A DNA stretch of 64,000 nucleotides from Pseudogracilibacillus sp037892545 (GTDB taxonomy: Bacteria > Bacillota > Bacilli > Bacillales > Amphibacillaceae): contig NZ_JBBKBG010000002.1 in NCBI RefSeq assembly GCF_037892545.1, positions 62,001-126,000 on the forward strand. The letters are read 5' to 3'. This document shows positions 1 to 7,714 of the stretch, one piece after another (position 1 is the first letter of the stretch; every line of letters starts with the position of its first letter). A program made the position numbers and the translations under genes. The notes below the pieces were generated by a model. That model had not been told where the DNA came from. It made no database searches and saw only the letters and a list, made by a program, of their open reading frames with translations.

Positions 1-332
1 CAGGTTTAGATTACTGGAAAAACGTGAATATAATAGAATATGAATCCATTTTTGATTTATATGATCAATATGAAGATGGAGTATTTTATTATATTGAAAA
101 TTTTGGTGAACAATATTATACCGATTATGATTTTAGTAATGCGGAGGAAGAAATCTTTTTTGTTTTTGGAAAAGAGACGACAGGTATTCCAAAAGACCTC
201 ATTGCAGGAAATGAACAACGTTGTTTACGCATACATATGAGTGAACATGTTAGGTCATTAAACTTATCTAATACGGCAGCAATTATTATATACGAAGCGC
301 TTAGACAACAAGGATTTCCAAATATAAAATAA
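1..332 (+). CDS. trmL: tRNA (cytidine(34)-2'-O)-methyltransferase TrmL, C-terminal part (5' end outside window)
   Basis: This is the carboxy-terminal two thirds of a SPOUT-class tRNA 2'-O-methyltransferase, which modifies the wobble base of tRNA-Leu. The reading frame is already open at base 3 (GLDYWKN), so the GTG at base 24 is internal and the true start lies upstream of the window. The visible part carries the family's cofactor-knot signatures: FVFGKETTGIPKDL (SAM-binding loop) and the end motif MSEHVRSLNLSNTAAIIIYE, whose SLNLSNTAAI segment forms the trefoil knot. The protein ends at a normal position. Identification rests on these motifs. The fold and role are known for the family; nothing in the visible part is abnormal. 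Confidence 0.9.
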   Translation, partial: GLDYWKNVNIIEYESIFDLYDQYEDGVFYYIENFGEQYYTDYDFSNAEEEIFFVFGKETTGIPKDLIAGNEQRCLRIHMSEHVRSLNLSNTAAIIIYEALRQQGFPNIK

Positions 333-333
333 A

Positions 334-363
334 ATCGTCATGCAATTTACATTACATGACGAT
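334..363 (-). terminator. Rho-independent terminator between trmL and the small reverse gene
   Basis: A perfect 9-bp stem (ATCGTCATG at 334-342 and CATGACGAT at 355-363) has a T-rich tail when read on the minus strand (TTTTATTTTATA). It best serves the small reverse-strand gene but can also stop trmL transcripts. Confidence 0.7.
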
Positions 364-367
364 CTTA

Positions 368-469
368 TTATTGATTATTTGTTGGTACGCCTGGTTTTGA
401 TTCATATGCTGAAGTTAGGCAAGCTGTTACAAACGTAACGCAAAGAGCTAAGATTAATGCTAATTTCAT
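368..469 (-). CDS. 33-aa secreted lipopeptide or peptide-pheromone-like precursor
   Basis: This short gene has a strong ribosome site (AAAGGAGG, complement of 479-486) nine bases before an ATG at 469, and ends just before a terminator, so it looks expressed. The predicted peptide starts MKLALILALCVTFVTAC, a hydrophobic signal with a lipobox-like VTAC, followed by a short polar tail ending in PGVPTNNQ. That layout resembles lipoprotein-derived or Phr/PapR-type signalling peptides of Firmicutes, but no Rap or RRNPP receptor gene is next to it. An in-frame ATG at 478 lies directly against the ribosome site and is less likely to be used. The function is not known; only the layout of signal plus short tail is seen. 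Confidence 0.55.
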   Translation of the reverse strand: MKLALILALCVTFVTACLTSAYESKPGVPTNNQ

Positions 470-736
470 CACATTCATCCTCCTTTGAGTTAGGAACTTT
501 CTTAACATACATATTATAACTTTTATTCTTGCTTTTGTGAAATCATTTCATATAAGATGAACGAATTTGGCCAAAAGCCTGATGAGATGAATGGATTGTA
601 TATAAAATAAACGTAATTTTTGATATATTTACCCGTAAGTTTTAACAAAATATTCAAAAAATATAGGTTTTTTTCACTGTTTTTTAAAATAAGATAGCGA
701 TTTCATTTGACATTTATACTTTATAAGTGTTATTAG

Positions 737-765
737 TTGCTCAACTTTCAAGACAGTTCTATAAT
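737..765 (+). promoter_or_regulatory. SigA-type promoter of odhAB
   Basis: TTGCTC (737-742) and TATAAT (760-765) are separated by exactly 17 bp, about 60 bp before the odhA start. The rest of the 470-827 gap is AT-rich and shows nothing else that I can support; a TTGACA at 707-712 lacks a good -10 partner. Confidence 0.6.
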
Positions 766-827
766 GAACATGAGTAAATCATTCCGTAGTGAACGGGTAA
801 AGTCAATATCTAATGGGGGTATAAGAC

Positions 828-3683
828 GTGGCACAAAGTGCAAAGCCGAACGGCAAAATATGGAATAGTTTTTATGGTCCAAACATGGGATATGTAGAAG
901 AACAATATGATTTATATAAAGAGGATCCAAGTTTAGTTGATCCTACTTTAAAAACAATGTTTGATACACATGGTGCCCCTGAGTGGATGGATCATAGAAG
1001 TAGTGGAGACGTTGTTTCAGAAGGTATTTCAAGTGCGGATGTGAAAAAGATTACTTCAGCAATGAAGTATATGGACGCAATTCGTCGTCACGGTCATTTA
1101 AAAGCTGATATTTATGCAGTTGGCGGATGGCATGAAGAAACAGATTTATTAAATCAAGATAAGTACGGTATTACAGATGAAGATTTAAAGAATATTCCAG
1201 CGTCATGGTTGTGGGATAAAGCTCCTGCAAACATCGAAACTGGATATGATGTTGTGCAAACTTTACTAAAAATTTATACGGGTAAAGTATCATTTGAATA
1301 TGATCATGTAAACAGTAATGAAGAACGTGAATGGTTATTAAATCGCATTGAATCAGAAGAATTAAATCTTAATTTAGATGCGGAAGAAAAGAAACAATTA
1401 TTACATCGTTTAATTGAAGTAGAAGGATTTGAACAGTTCTTACAGAAAACATTCGTAGGACAAAAACGTTTTTCTATCGAAGGTTTAGAGTCGATGGTTC
1501 CTGTATTAGATCGAATCGTTAAATCAGCAAATGATGATAAAATTGAACATATTATGATGGGAATGGCACACCGTGGACGTTTAAGTGTATTAGCTTACGT
1601 GTTAGGAAAGCCATTAGATAAAATTTTCTCTGAGTTCCACCATGCGCCAGATAAGGAGTTAATACCATCTGAAGGATCAATGGGAATTAACTATGGTTGG
1701 ACAGGGGATGTTAAATATCACTTTGGTGCTACTAGAATTGTAGAAAATGATGATGCATCTACACGTGTACATTTAGCGCATAACCCATCACACTTAGAAT
1801 TCGTGAATCCAGTAGTTGCTGGTAAAACGAGAGCAGTTCAAGATGATCGTTCTGAAAAAGGGTATCCGAAACAAGATTTAAGTAAAGCAATAAGTGTATT
1901 AATCCATGGAGATGCAGCGTTTATTGGAGAAGGAATTGTACCTGAGACATTAAACCTAAGCAACTTAAAAGGGTATCGTGTTGGTGGAACATTACACATC
2001 ATTGCAAACAACTTAGTTGGATTTACAACAGATAGACGTGATTCACGTTCTACACGTTATACGAGTGATTTAGCAAAAGGATATGAAATTCCTATCATTC
2101 GTGTAAATGCAGACGATCCAATTGCTTGTATGAAAGCAATTCAACTTGCATATGATTACAATCAAACATTTAAGAAAGATTGTGTGATTGATTTAGTTGG
2201 TTATCGTCGTTATGGACATAACGAAATGGATGAGCCAAGATCTACACAGCCTGCTTTATATCGTGAAATTGACCAACATCCAACTGTAACAGAAATTTTC
2301 GGTTCACAGTTAAAAGAAGAAGGTCTTTTAACAGATGAAGAAATTCAGGCGATGAAAGATAATCATCAAAAAGAATTACAAACAATTTACGAAAGCATGA
2401 AGGAAAATCCTTTAGTAGGAGTTTCTGAATTAAAAATGCCAGATTATTTAGCGAATAGCATAGACGATTATGAAACTGCTGTTCCATTAGAAGATCTGAA
2501 AAAATTAAACGCTGACCTATTAAAACGTCCTGAAGGCTTTAATGGATTCAAACGTTTAAACCGTGTGTTCAAACGCCGTGAAAACATTTTAGAAGAAGGA
2601 CAAAAAGCAGATTGGGGAGAAGGAGAAGCATTAGCTTTCGCATCCATTGTGAAAGATGGAACTCCAATTCGTATAACAGGTCAAGACTCAGAGCGCGGTA
2701 CTTTCGCACATCGTCACTTAGTGTTATATGATACTGAAACGGGTGAGAAATACTGTCCAATGCACGGATTAGATGATGCAAATGCGTCATTTGATATTTA
2801 TAATAGCCCATTATCTGAAACTGCTGTATTAGGATTTGAATATGGTTATAGTATTCAATCTCCAGAAACATTAGTTATTTGGGAAGCACAGTTTGGTGAC
2901 TTCGCGAACGTAGCACAAGTAATTTTTGATCAATTTATTTCTTCTGCACGAGCGAAATGGGGCGATAAATCGAATATGGTTATCCTGTTACCTCATGGAT
3001 ATGAAGGGCAAGGACCAGAGCACTCTAGTGCACGTTTAGAGCGTTATTTACAGATGGCAGGAGAAAACAACTGGATCGTTGCAAACGTAACGTCATCTGC
3101 TCAATTCTTCCACTTATTACGCCGTCAAGCGCAAATGCGTGGATCAGAAGAAGCGCGTCCATTAGTAGTTATGTCACCTAAGAGTTTATTACGTAACGAA
3201 CGTGTCGCATCACCTGCTGAAGAGTTTACAAATGGTAAATTTATGCCTTTACGTAACCAACCTAACTTAAAAGTAAGCAAGAAAAATGCGAAACGATTAT
3301 TATTAGGTTCTGGTAAAATCATGGTCGATATTGAGGAAGCAATTGAAAATTCGGAGGAAAAATTTGACTGGTTACGTGCAATGCGTGTAGAACAGTTATA
3401 TCCATTCCCGCAAGATCAATTGAAAAAAGAAATCGAACAATTACCTAATTTAGAGGAAATTGTTTGGGTTCAAGAAGAACCTAAAAATATGGGAAGCTGG
3501 CGTTATGTTTTAGAATATTTACGTGAGCTTACTAAAGACGGAGTAAAAATCCGTTATGTTGGTCGCCCTGAGAGAGCTGCAACTTCAGTAGGGGAGCCAA
3601 ATGTTCATAAAGTAATCCAAGAAAAAGTCGTGAATGAAGCGATTAATCCAGCAAAGGGAGGAAATAATAGTGAAGGAAATTAA
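828..3683 (+). CDS. odhA: 2-oxoglutarate dehydrogenase E1 component
   Basis: OdhA (SucA) is the thiamine-dependent E1 subunit that decarboxylates 2-oxoglutarate and passes the succinyl group to the lipoyl arm of OdhB in the citric acid cycle. The 951-aa product has the family's usual length (about 944 in B. subtilis). Visible signatures are HRGRLSVLAYVLGKPL near residue 248, the TPP-binding stretch with HGDAAFIGEG and IANNLVGFTT, GHNEMDEP, the transketolase-like FGDFANVAQVIFDQF and LPHGYEGQGPEHSSARLER. The start is GTG at 828, preceded by GGGGG. The gene overlaps odhB by 14 bp, which indicates translational coupling. There is no sign of damage. Confidence 0.97.
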   Translation: MAQSAKPNGKIWNSFYGPNMGYVEEQYDLYKEDPSLVDPTLKTMFDTHGAPEWMDHRSSGDVVSEGISSADVKKITSAMKYMDAIRRHGHLKADIYAVGGWHEETDLLNQDKYGITDEDLKNIPASWLWDKAPANIETGYDVVQTLLKIYTGKVSFEYDHVNSNEEREWLLNRIESEELNLNLDAEEKKQLLHRLIEVEGFEQFLQKTFVGQKRFSIEGLESMVPVLDRIVKSANDDKIEHIMMGMAHRGRLSVLAYVLGKPLDKIFSEFHHAPDKELIPSEGSMGINYGWTGDVKYHFGATRIVENDDASTRVHLAHNPSHLEFVNPVVAGKTRAVQDDRSEKGYPKQDLSKAISVLIHGDAAFIGEGIVPETLNLSNLKGYRVGGTLHIIANNLVGFTTDRRDSRSTRYTSDLAKGYEIPIIRVNADDPIACMKAIQLAYDYNQTFKKDCVIDLVGYRRYGHNEMDEPRSTQPALYREIDQHPTVTEIFGSQLKEEGLLTDEEIQAMKDNHQKELQTIYESMKENPLVGVSELKMPDYLANSIDDYETAVPLEDLKKLNADLLKRPEGFNGFKRLNRVFKRRENILEEGQKADWGEGEALAFASIVKDGTPIRITGQDSERGTFAHRHLVLYDTETGEKYCPMHGLDDANASFDIYNSPLSETAVLGFEYGYSIQSPETLVIWEAQFGDFANVAQVIFDQFISSARAKWGDKSNMVILLPHGYEGQGPEHSSARLERYLQMAGENNWIVANVTSSAQFFHLLRRQAQMRGSEEARPLVVMSPKSLLRNERVASPAEEFTNGKFMPLRNQPNLKVSKKNAKRLLLGSGKIMVDIEEAIENSEEKFDWLRAMRVEQLYPFPQDQLKKEIEQLPNLEEIVWVQEEPKNMGSWRYVLEYLRELTKDGVKIRYVGRPERAATSVGEPNVHKVIQEKVVNEAINPAKGGNNSEGN

Positions 3684-4923
3684 AATTCCAGAACTAGCTG
3701 AATCAATTACAGAAGGTACGATAGCTGAATGGCTTGTACAACCAGGAGACAAAGTAGAAAAAGGGGATCCGGTTGTAGAATTAGAAACGGACAAGGTAAA
3801 CGTTGAGGTTAACTCTGACTATGCAGGTGTTATTGTTGAAGTACTTGCAGAAGAAGGAGACGACGTAAGTGTTGGGGACGCTATTGCAAAAGTAGACGAA
3901 AGTGGTTCAGGAGCAGCTGCACCATCTACGGAAGCGCCGGCAGCTGAAGAGAAAAAAGAAGAAGCGGCACCAGCAGAAGCGCCTAAACAAGAAGCACAAG
4001 AGGAAGTTGTTGCAACAGAAGCTGGAGATGTTATTGCATCACCTGCTGCTAGAAAATTAGCTCGTGAATTAAACATTGATTTATCACAAGTGAAAGCACA
4101 AGATCCTTTAGGTCGTATTCGTCCAGAAGACGTAGAGGCTGCAAACAATGCAGCTAAATCTGCACCAGCAGCTCCAGCGAAGAAACAAGCTGCAGCTACT
4201 GAGACAGCTCAACAGTTTGAAAAACCTGTACGTGTAGAAAAAATGAGCCGTCGTCGTCAAACAATCGCTAAACGTTTAGTAGAAGCTCAACACGAAGCTG
4301 CGATGTTAACTACGTTTAACGAAATTGATATGACAGCAATCATGAACTTACGTAAAGAGCGTCAAGAAGGATTCGTTAAGAAAAATGATATTAAATTAGG
4401 TTTCATGTCATTCTTTACAAAAGCTACTGTAGCTGCTTTAAAAGAATTCCCATTATTAAATGCGGAAATTGACGGAACGGATTTAATCGTTAAAGAATTC
4501 TACGATATTGGTATTGCGGTATCTACAGATGGTGGATTAGTTGTACCAGTTGTACGCGATGCAGATAAATTAGACTTTGCAGGAATTGAAAAAGAAATCG
4601 CTCGTTTAGGAACATTAGCAAGAGATAACAAATTAGGATTAGATGATTTACAAGGTGGATCCTTCTCTATCACTAACGGTGGTATCTTCGGATCTATGTT
4701 ATCAACTCCTATCCTAAATGCTCCACAAGTTGGTATTTTAGGAATGCATAACATCGTTAAACGCGCAGTTGTTATGCCGGATGATACAATTGAAGTTCGT
4801 CCAATGATGTATTTAGCATTATCTTACGACCACAGAATTGTGGACGGAAAAGAAGCAGTTCAGTTCTTAGTACGTATCAAAGAAATGCTAGAAGATCCAT
4901 ACGACTTATTATTACAAGGTTAA
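3670..4923 (+). CDS. odhB: 2-oxoglutarate dehydrogenase E2, dihydrolipoyl succinyltransferase
   Basis: OdhB (SucB) forms the core of the 2-oxoglutarate dehydrogenase complex and transfers succinyl groups to CoA. The start chosen is GTG at 3670, just after AAAGGGAGG; it gives 417 aa, the same length as the B. subtilis protein, whereas the ATG at 3634 lies inside odhA without a ribosome site. Order of domains: lipoyl domain (about 1-77) with ETDKVNVEV and lipoylated Lys42; an Ala/Pro/Glu-rich linker; E3-binding peripheral domain around ASPAARKLARELNIDL; a second Ala-rich linker; catalytic domain from about 185 with YDHRIVDG, giving His388 and Asp392. A strong terminator follows, so odhAB is a two-gene operon. 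Confidence 0.97.
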   Translation: MKEIKIPELAESITEGTIAEWLVQPGDKVEKGDPVVELETDKVNVEVNSDYAGVIVEVLAEEGDDVSVGDAIAKVDESGSGAAAPSTEAPAAEEKKEEAAPAEAPKQEAQEEVVATEAGDVIASPAARKLARELNIDLSQVKAQDPLGRIRPEDVEAANNAAKSAPAAPAKKQAAATETAQQFEKPVRVEKMSRRRQTIAKRLVEAQHEAAMLTTFNEIDMTAIMNLRKERQEGFVKKNDIKLGFMSFFTKATVAALKEFPLLNAEIDGTDLIVKEFYDIGIAVSTDGGLVVPVVRDADKLDFAGIEKEIARLGTLARDNKLGLDDLQGGSFSITNGGIFGSMLSTPILNAPQVGILGMHNIVKRAVVMPDDTIEVRPMMYLALSYDHRIVDGKEAVQFLVRIKEMLEDPYDLLLQG

Positions 4924-4930
4924 TCATTAT

Positions 4931-4977
4931 AAACTAGGATATGTGGAACCCAACCCCCACCTATCCTAGTTTTTTTA
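4931..4977 (+). terminator. Terminator of odhAB
   Basis: A perfect 11-bp stem, AAACTAGGATA (4931-4941) with TATCCTAGTTT (4962-4972), is followed by a run of T. Confidence 0.9.
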
Positions 4978-5082
4978 TGTAAAGAAATTTGGCTCTTTGT
5001 CAAATGGTGTTGGTGACCCTTTTAAAGTCGTCTAATATTTAATTGTGTTGAGCCAATAAGAATAGCGTGAATACGTCACTTC

Positions 5083-5188
5083 GGAAATGTACTCCGCTTT
5101 CCGCGGGCGGCTGCTAAGCCAAGTTCAGGCTTTGCCTTCACTTGTCTTATCTAGGCCTTCCCTCACGCAGGAGTCTATGTACATTTCC
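5083..5188. repeat. Imperfect palindromic repeat of about 106 bp bounded by GGAAATGTAC / GTACATTTCC
   Basis: The 10-bp arms GGAAATGTAC (5083-5092) and GTACATTTCC (5179-5188) are perfect inverted repeats. They enclose a GC-rich core (ACTCCGCTTTCCGCGGGCGG) that is much richer in GC than its surroundings. I recall similar GC-rich palindromes scattered between genes of Bacillaceae, but could not search. It sits at the 3' end of the ISL3 transposase remnant, whose reading frame ends at 5175 without the usual carboxy end. Confidence 0.6.
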
Positions 5189-5871
5189 TACGTTTCATAT
5201 GGCTGTTTACATGCTCGTTTCCTTTTCCTTTGATCTTAAGCTGCGAGGGAGGAGGATTTTTTACTTTGTATGATTGATCTCCATTTAAAATTGTCTTAAT
5301 GTGTGTCTTCATGTAACGAAAGTATAACGATTGGTCAACAGCGTTTAGTGTATACGACAGCGGTGTAAAGTTCTTTTCTTTCACACTTTCCAATAATGTT
5401 TGATATAAATGATAATGCATTTTTAAATCTTCATCATAATCTAATAACTCATTGATCATACTTGCCTCCAAGCGTTGGCCAAATAACGGATAATATTTAT
5501 AATACGTGTAAGATATGTTGTGCTTGTACTTTAATAATAACCACCAATGCTTCTTTAATCTAAGATATTTCTTCCTATCTTCGTTATGAGATGTTCTCAA
5601 TTCGATTCATAATATGCACGCGTGTCTGATTCATCGAACGACTAATTAATTGAACGATATGGAAACGGTCGATTATGATCTTCACTTGTGGAAATATTTC
5701 CTTTATCACATTCACATATCCTGCATTCATATCAATCGTTAAGGTTTCTACCCTCTTCAAATCTTTTAAATGATAATTCCGAATGAAATGTTCTTTGATG
5801 GTTTGAGCATCTCGACGTTCTAAAATGTCAATGATATCACCAGTTTCTGCATTCACATATTCAAATGCCAT
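5175..5871 (-). pseudogene. ISL3-family transposase, truncated and frameshifted
   Basis: Two minus-strand reading frames encode consecutive parts of one transposase. The upstream part (5871 down to 5584) has the DDE-domain signatures ERRDAQTIKEHF, VETLTIDMNAGY and KIIIDRFHIVQ. The downstream part (5600 down to 5175) continues in another frame with RKKYLRLKKHWWLLLKYKHN and the helical DEDLKMHYHLYQTLLES region. The two join around 5590 by a frameshift. The amino-terminal zinc finger and HTH region are absent, and the carboxy end degenerates into unrelated sequence near the palindromic repeat. The gene cannot make a working transposase. Confidence 0.85.
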
Positions 5872-5905
5872 TTTATAAGTATTATAAGAAACTATGAGTC
5901 GTTGA

Positions 5906-6024
5906 AATTATATAAAACTATAAAAAATATATGATGAAAAGTCATGTTTTAAAAATAGAATTTTCTAAAAATTTTATTGACAGACAATTATATATGTCAT
6001 ATAATTAACTCACAAAATTATATA
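5906..6024 (+). promoter_or_regulatory. Promoter and candidate operator of the aldarate operon
   Basis: TTGACA (5977-5982) and TATAAT (6000-6005) are both perfect consensus hexamers with 17-bp spacing, so this promoter should be strong unless repressed. A perfect 8-bp inverted repeat, AATTATAT (5986-5993) and ATATAATT (5999-6006) with a 5-bp centre, covers the spacer and the -10 box. The 9-mer AATTATATA occurs three times in direct orientation, at 5906, 5986 and 6016. This is the expected place for an operator of the FadR-type regulator encoded at the operon end, although AT-rich repeats can occur by chance. Confidence 0.6.
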
Positions 6025-6038
6025 AGGGTGAGTTAATA

Positions 6039-7697
6039 ATGACAACTAAAACTAATATACATGGTGGTCAAGCGATCGTAGAAGTTTTAAAAAATGAAGG
6101 TGTAACAAAAGTATTTGGAGTTCCAGGTGAAAGCTATTTAAACGTGCTAGATGCATTATATGAAGAATCTAGTATCGACTTTATTTCAGCAAGACAAGAA
6201 GGTGGAGCATCTTTTATGGCAGAAAGTTATGCTAAATCTACCGGGGAAGTAGGAGTTTGTACGGCGACAAGAGGACCTGGAGCCACGAATCTATCTATTG
6301 GTTTACATACTGCTCAACAGGATTCTACACCATTAGTGGCACTTATTGGACAAGTGGAAAGAAATGTTAAAGACCGTGAAGCGTTTCAGGAAGTAAATTT
6401 TGTTAACTTTTTTAAAGAAATTTGTAAATGGACAGTCGAAATTAATGATGCAAACAGAATTCCGGAGATTTTACATAGAGCATTTCATGTAGCACGATCT
6501 GGAAGACCTGGTCCTGTCTTGGTTTCATTGCCGGAAGATATGCAAGATGATTTAGTTACAGAAACACCTTATCATCCAATTAAAAAGTCTAAAGTATATC
6601 CAAACGATGAAGATGTGAAAGAAGTTGCAAATTTATTAAAAGAAGCAAAGCAACCTGTAATTATTGCTGGTGGTGGGGTAATTTTATCTGAAGCGACAGA
6701 TCAATTAGTAACATTATCTGAAAAGTGTTCGATTCCAGTTGCTACAGCATTTAGAAGATTCCATGCATTCCCGAATAAACATGAAAATTATATTGGAACA
6801 TTAGGGTTAGGTGCTAGAGAAGAACTTTCTAAATGTATTTATGAAAGCGATTTAATTTTAGCGCTTGGAACTAAGTTTTCACAAATGACTACAGATAACT
6901 ATACTCTGATCAATGAAAAATCAAAATTAGTGCATGTAGATATTTCCGAAGAAACGATAGGTAGAGTTTATTCTCCAACATTACCAATTGTTTCTAATGT
7001 AGATACATTTTTAGAAAAACTGCTAGATTATGTGGAAGAAAATAAAGATGAAGACCGTCAAAGATACGTTCAAAATGAAAACGAGAAGTATGTTGTGTTT
7101 TCAACACCTAGCAAAATAGAAAATGAAAATTATGTGAATCTAAAATTAGTTCTAGAATATATTCAAAACAATTTATCAGAAGAAAAAATCATTACGAGTG
7201 ATGCTGGTAATTTCTTCTCTTGGATTTCTAGATATTATAAGTTTGATAAAAATGCACAATATTATGGGCCGACATCCGGAGCAATGGGATATGGAATGCC
7301 ATCTGCAATAGGCGCTAAAGTTGCTCATCCAAACAAACTAGTTATCTCTTTATCGGGCGATGGTGGATTTATGATGAATCCCCAAGAATTTGAAACAGCA
7401 GTTAGATATGATATTCCGATTATTTCAATCGTTGTTAATAACAACCTTTATGGAACAATCCATACGCACCAGGAAGGTAAGTTTCCAGATCGAGTAATTG
7501 GAACGAGATTAACGAATCCAAACTTTGCTGAATATGCTGAGAACTTTGGTGGGCATGGGGAAAGAATTACAAAAAATGAAGATATTGCTGGTGCTTTCGA
7601 AAGAGCGATTCAATCCAAGAAACCTGCGATAATTGAAATTTTAACAGATCCAAAGATTTTATCTGCAAATCATGAAGTTCAATTAGAAAACAAATAA
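6039..7697 (+). CDS. Thiamine-diphosphate-dependent enzyme of the acetolactate synthase/2-keto-acid decarboxylase superfamily
   Basis: A 552-aa TPP enzyme with the three standard domains: an amino-terminal PYR domain with the catalytic glutamate in ARQEGGASF (Glu54), a central Rossmann-like domain (about 190-330), and a carboxy-terminal PP domain with the metal/TPP motif SGDGGFMMN (about 439-447) reaching to VVNNN near 466-469. It resembles AHAS large subunits in sequence, but no regulatory small subunit or other ilv gene is present. As first gene of the aldarate operon it more likely acts on a sugar-derived 2-keto acid. My proposal is decarboxylation of 2,5-dioxoadipate to 2-oxoglutarate semialdehyde, for the dehydrogenase encoded 17 bp downstream. 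The family call is firm; the substrate is inferred. Confidence 0.85.
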   Translation: MTTKTNIHGGQAIVEVLKNEGVTKVFGVPGESYLNVLDALYEESSIDFISARQEGGASFMAESYAKSTGEVGVCTATRGPGATNLSIGLHTAQQDSTPLVALIGQVERNVKDREAFQEVNFVNFFKEICKWTVEINDANRIPEILHRAFHVARSGRPGPVLVSLPEDMQDDLVTETPYHPIKKSKVYPNDEDVKEVANLLKEAKQPVIIAGGGVILSEATDQLVTLSEKCSIPVATAFRRFHAFPNKHENYIGTLGLGAREELSKCIYESDLILALGTKFSQMTTDNYTLINEKSKLVHVDISEETIGRVYSPTLPIVSNVDTFLEKLLDYVEENKDEDRQRYVQNENEKYVVFSTPSKIENENYVNLKLVLEYIQNNLSEEKIITSDAGNFFSWISRYYKFDKNAQYYGPTSGAMGYGMPSAIGAKVAHPNKLVISLSGDGGFMMNPQEFETAVRYDIPIISIVVNNNLYGTIHTHQEGKFPDRVIGTRLTNPNFAEYAENFGGHGERITKNEDIAGAFERAIQSKKPAIIEILTDPKILSANHEVQLENK

Positions 7698-7714
7698 TAT
7701 TAGGAGGAATAAAA

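Larger units (their letters stand above)
4991..5890 (-). mobile_element. Decayed ISL3-family insertion sequence
   Basis: The stretch GGCTCTTTGTCAAATGGTGT at 4991-5010 looks like an ISL3-type terminal repeat on the transposase 3' side. It is followed by a broken transposase on the minus strand (5175-5871). No matching terminal repeat is seen beyond 5890 and the zinc-finger/HTH amino end of the transposase is missing, so one end of the element has been lost. It separates odhAB from the aldarate operon. Confidence 0.65.

Noticed and set aside
707..736. TTGACA at 707 as the main odhA promoter
   Set aside because: No good -10 hexamer lies at 16-18 bp; the TTGCTC-N17-TATAAT pair at 737-765 is better.
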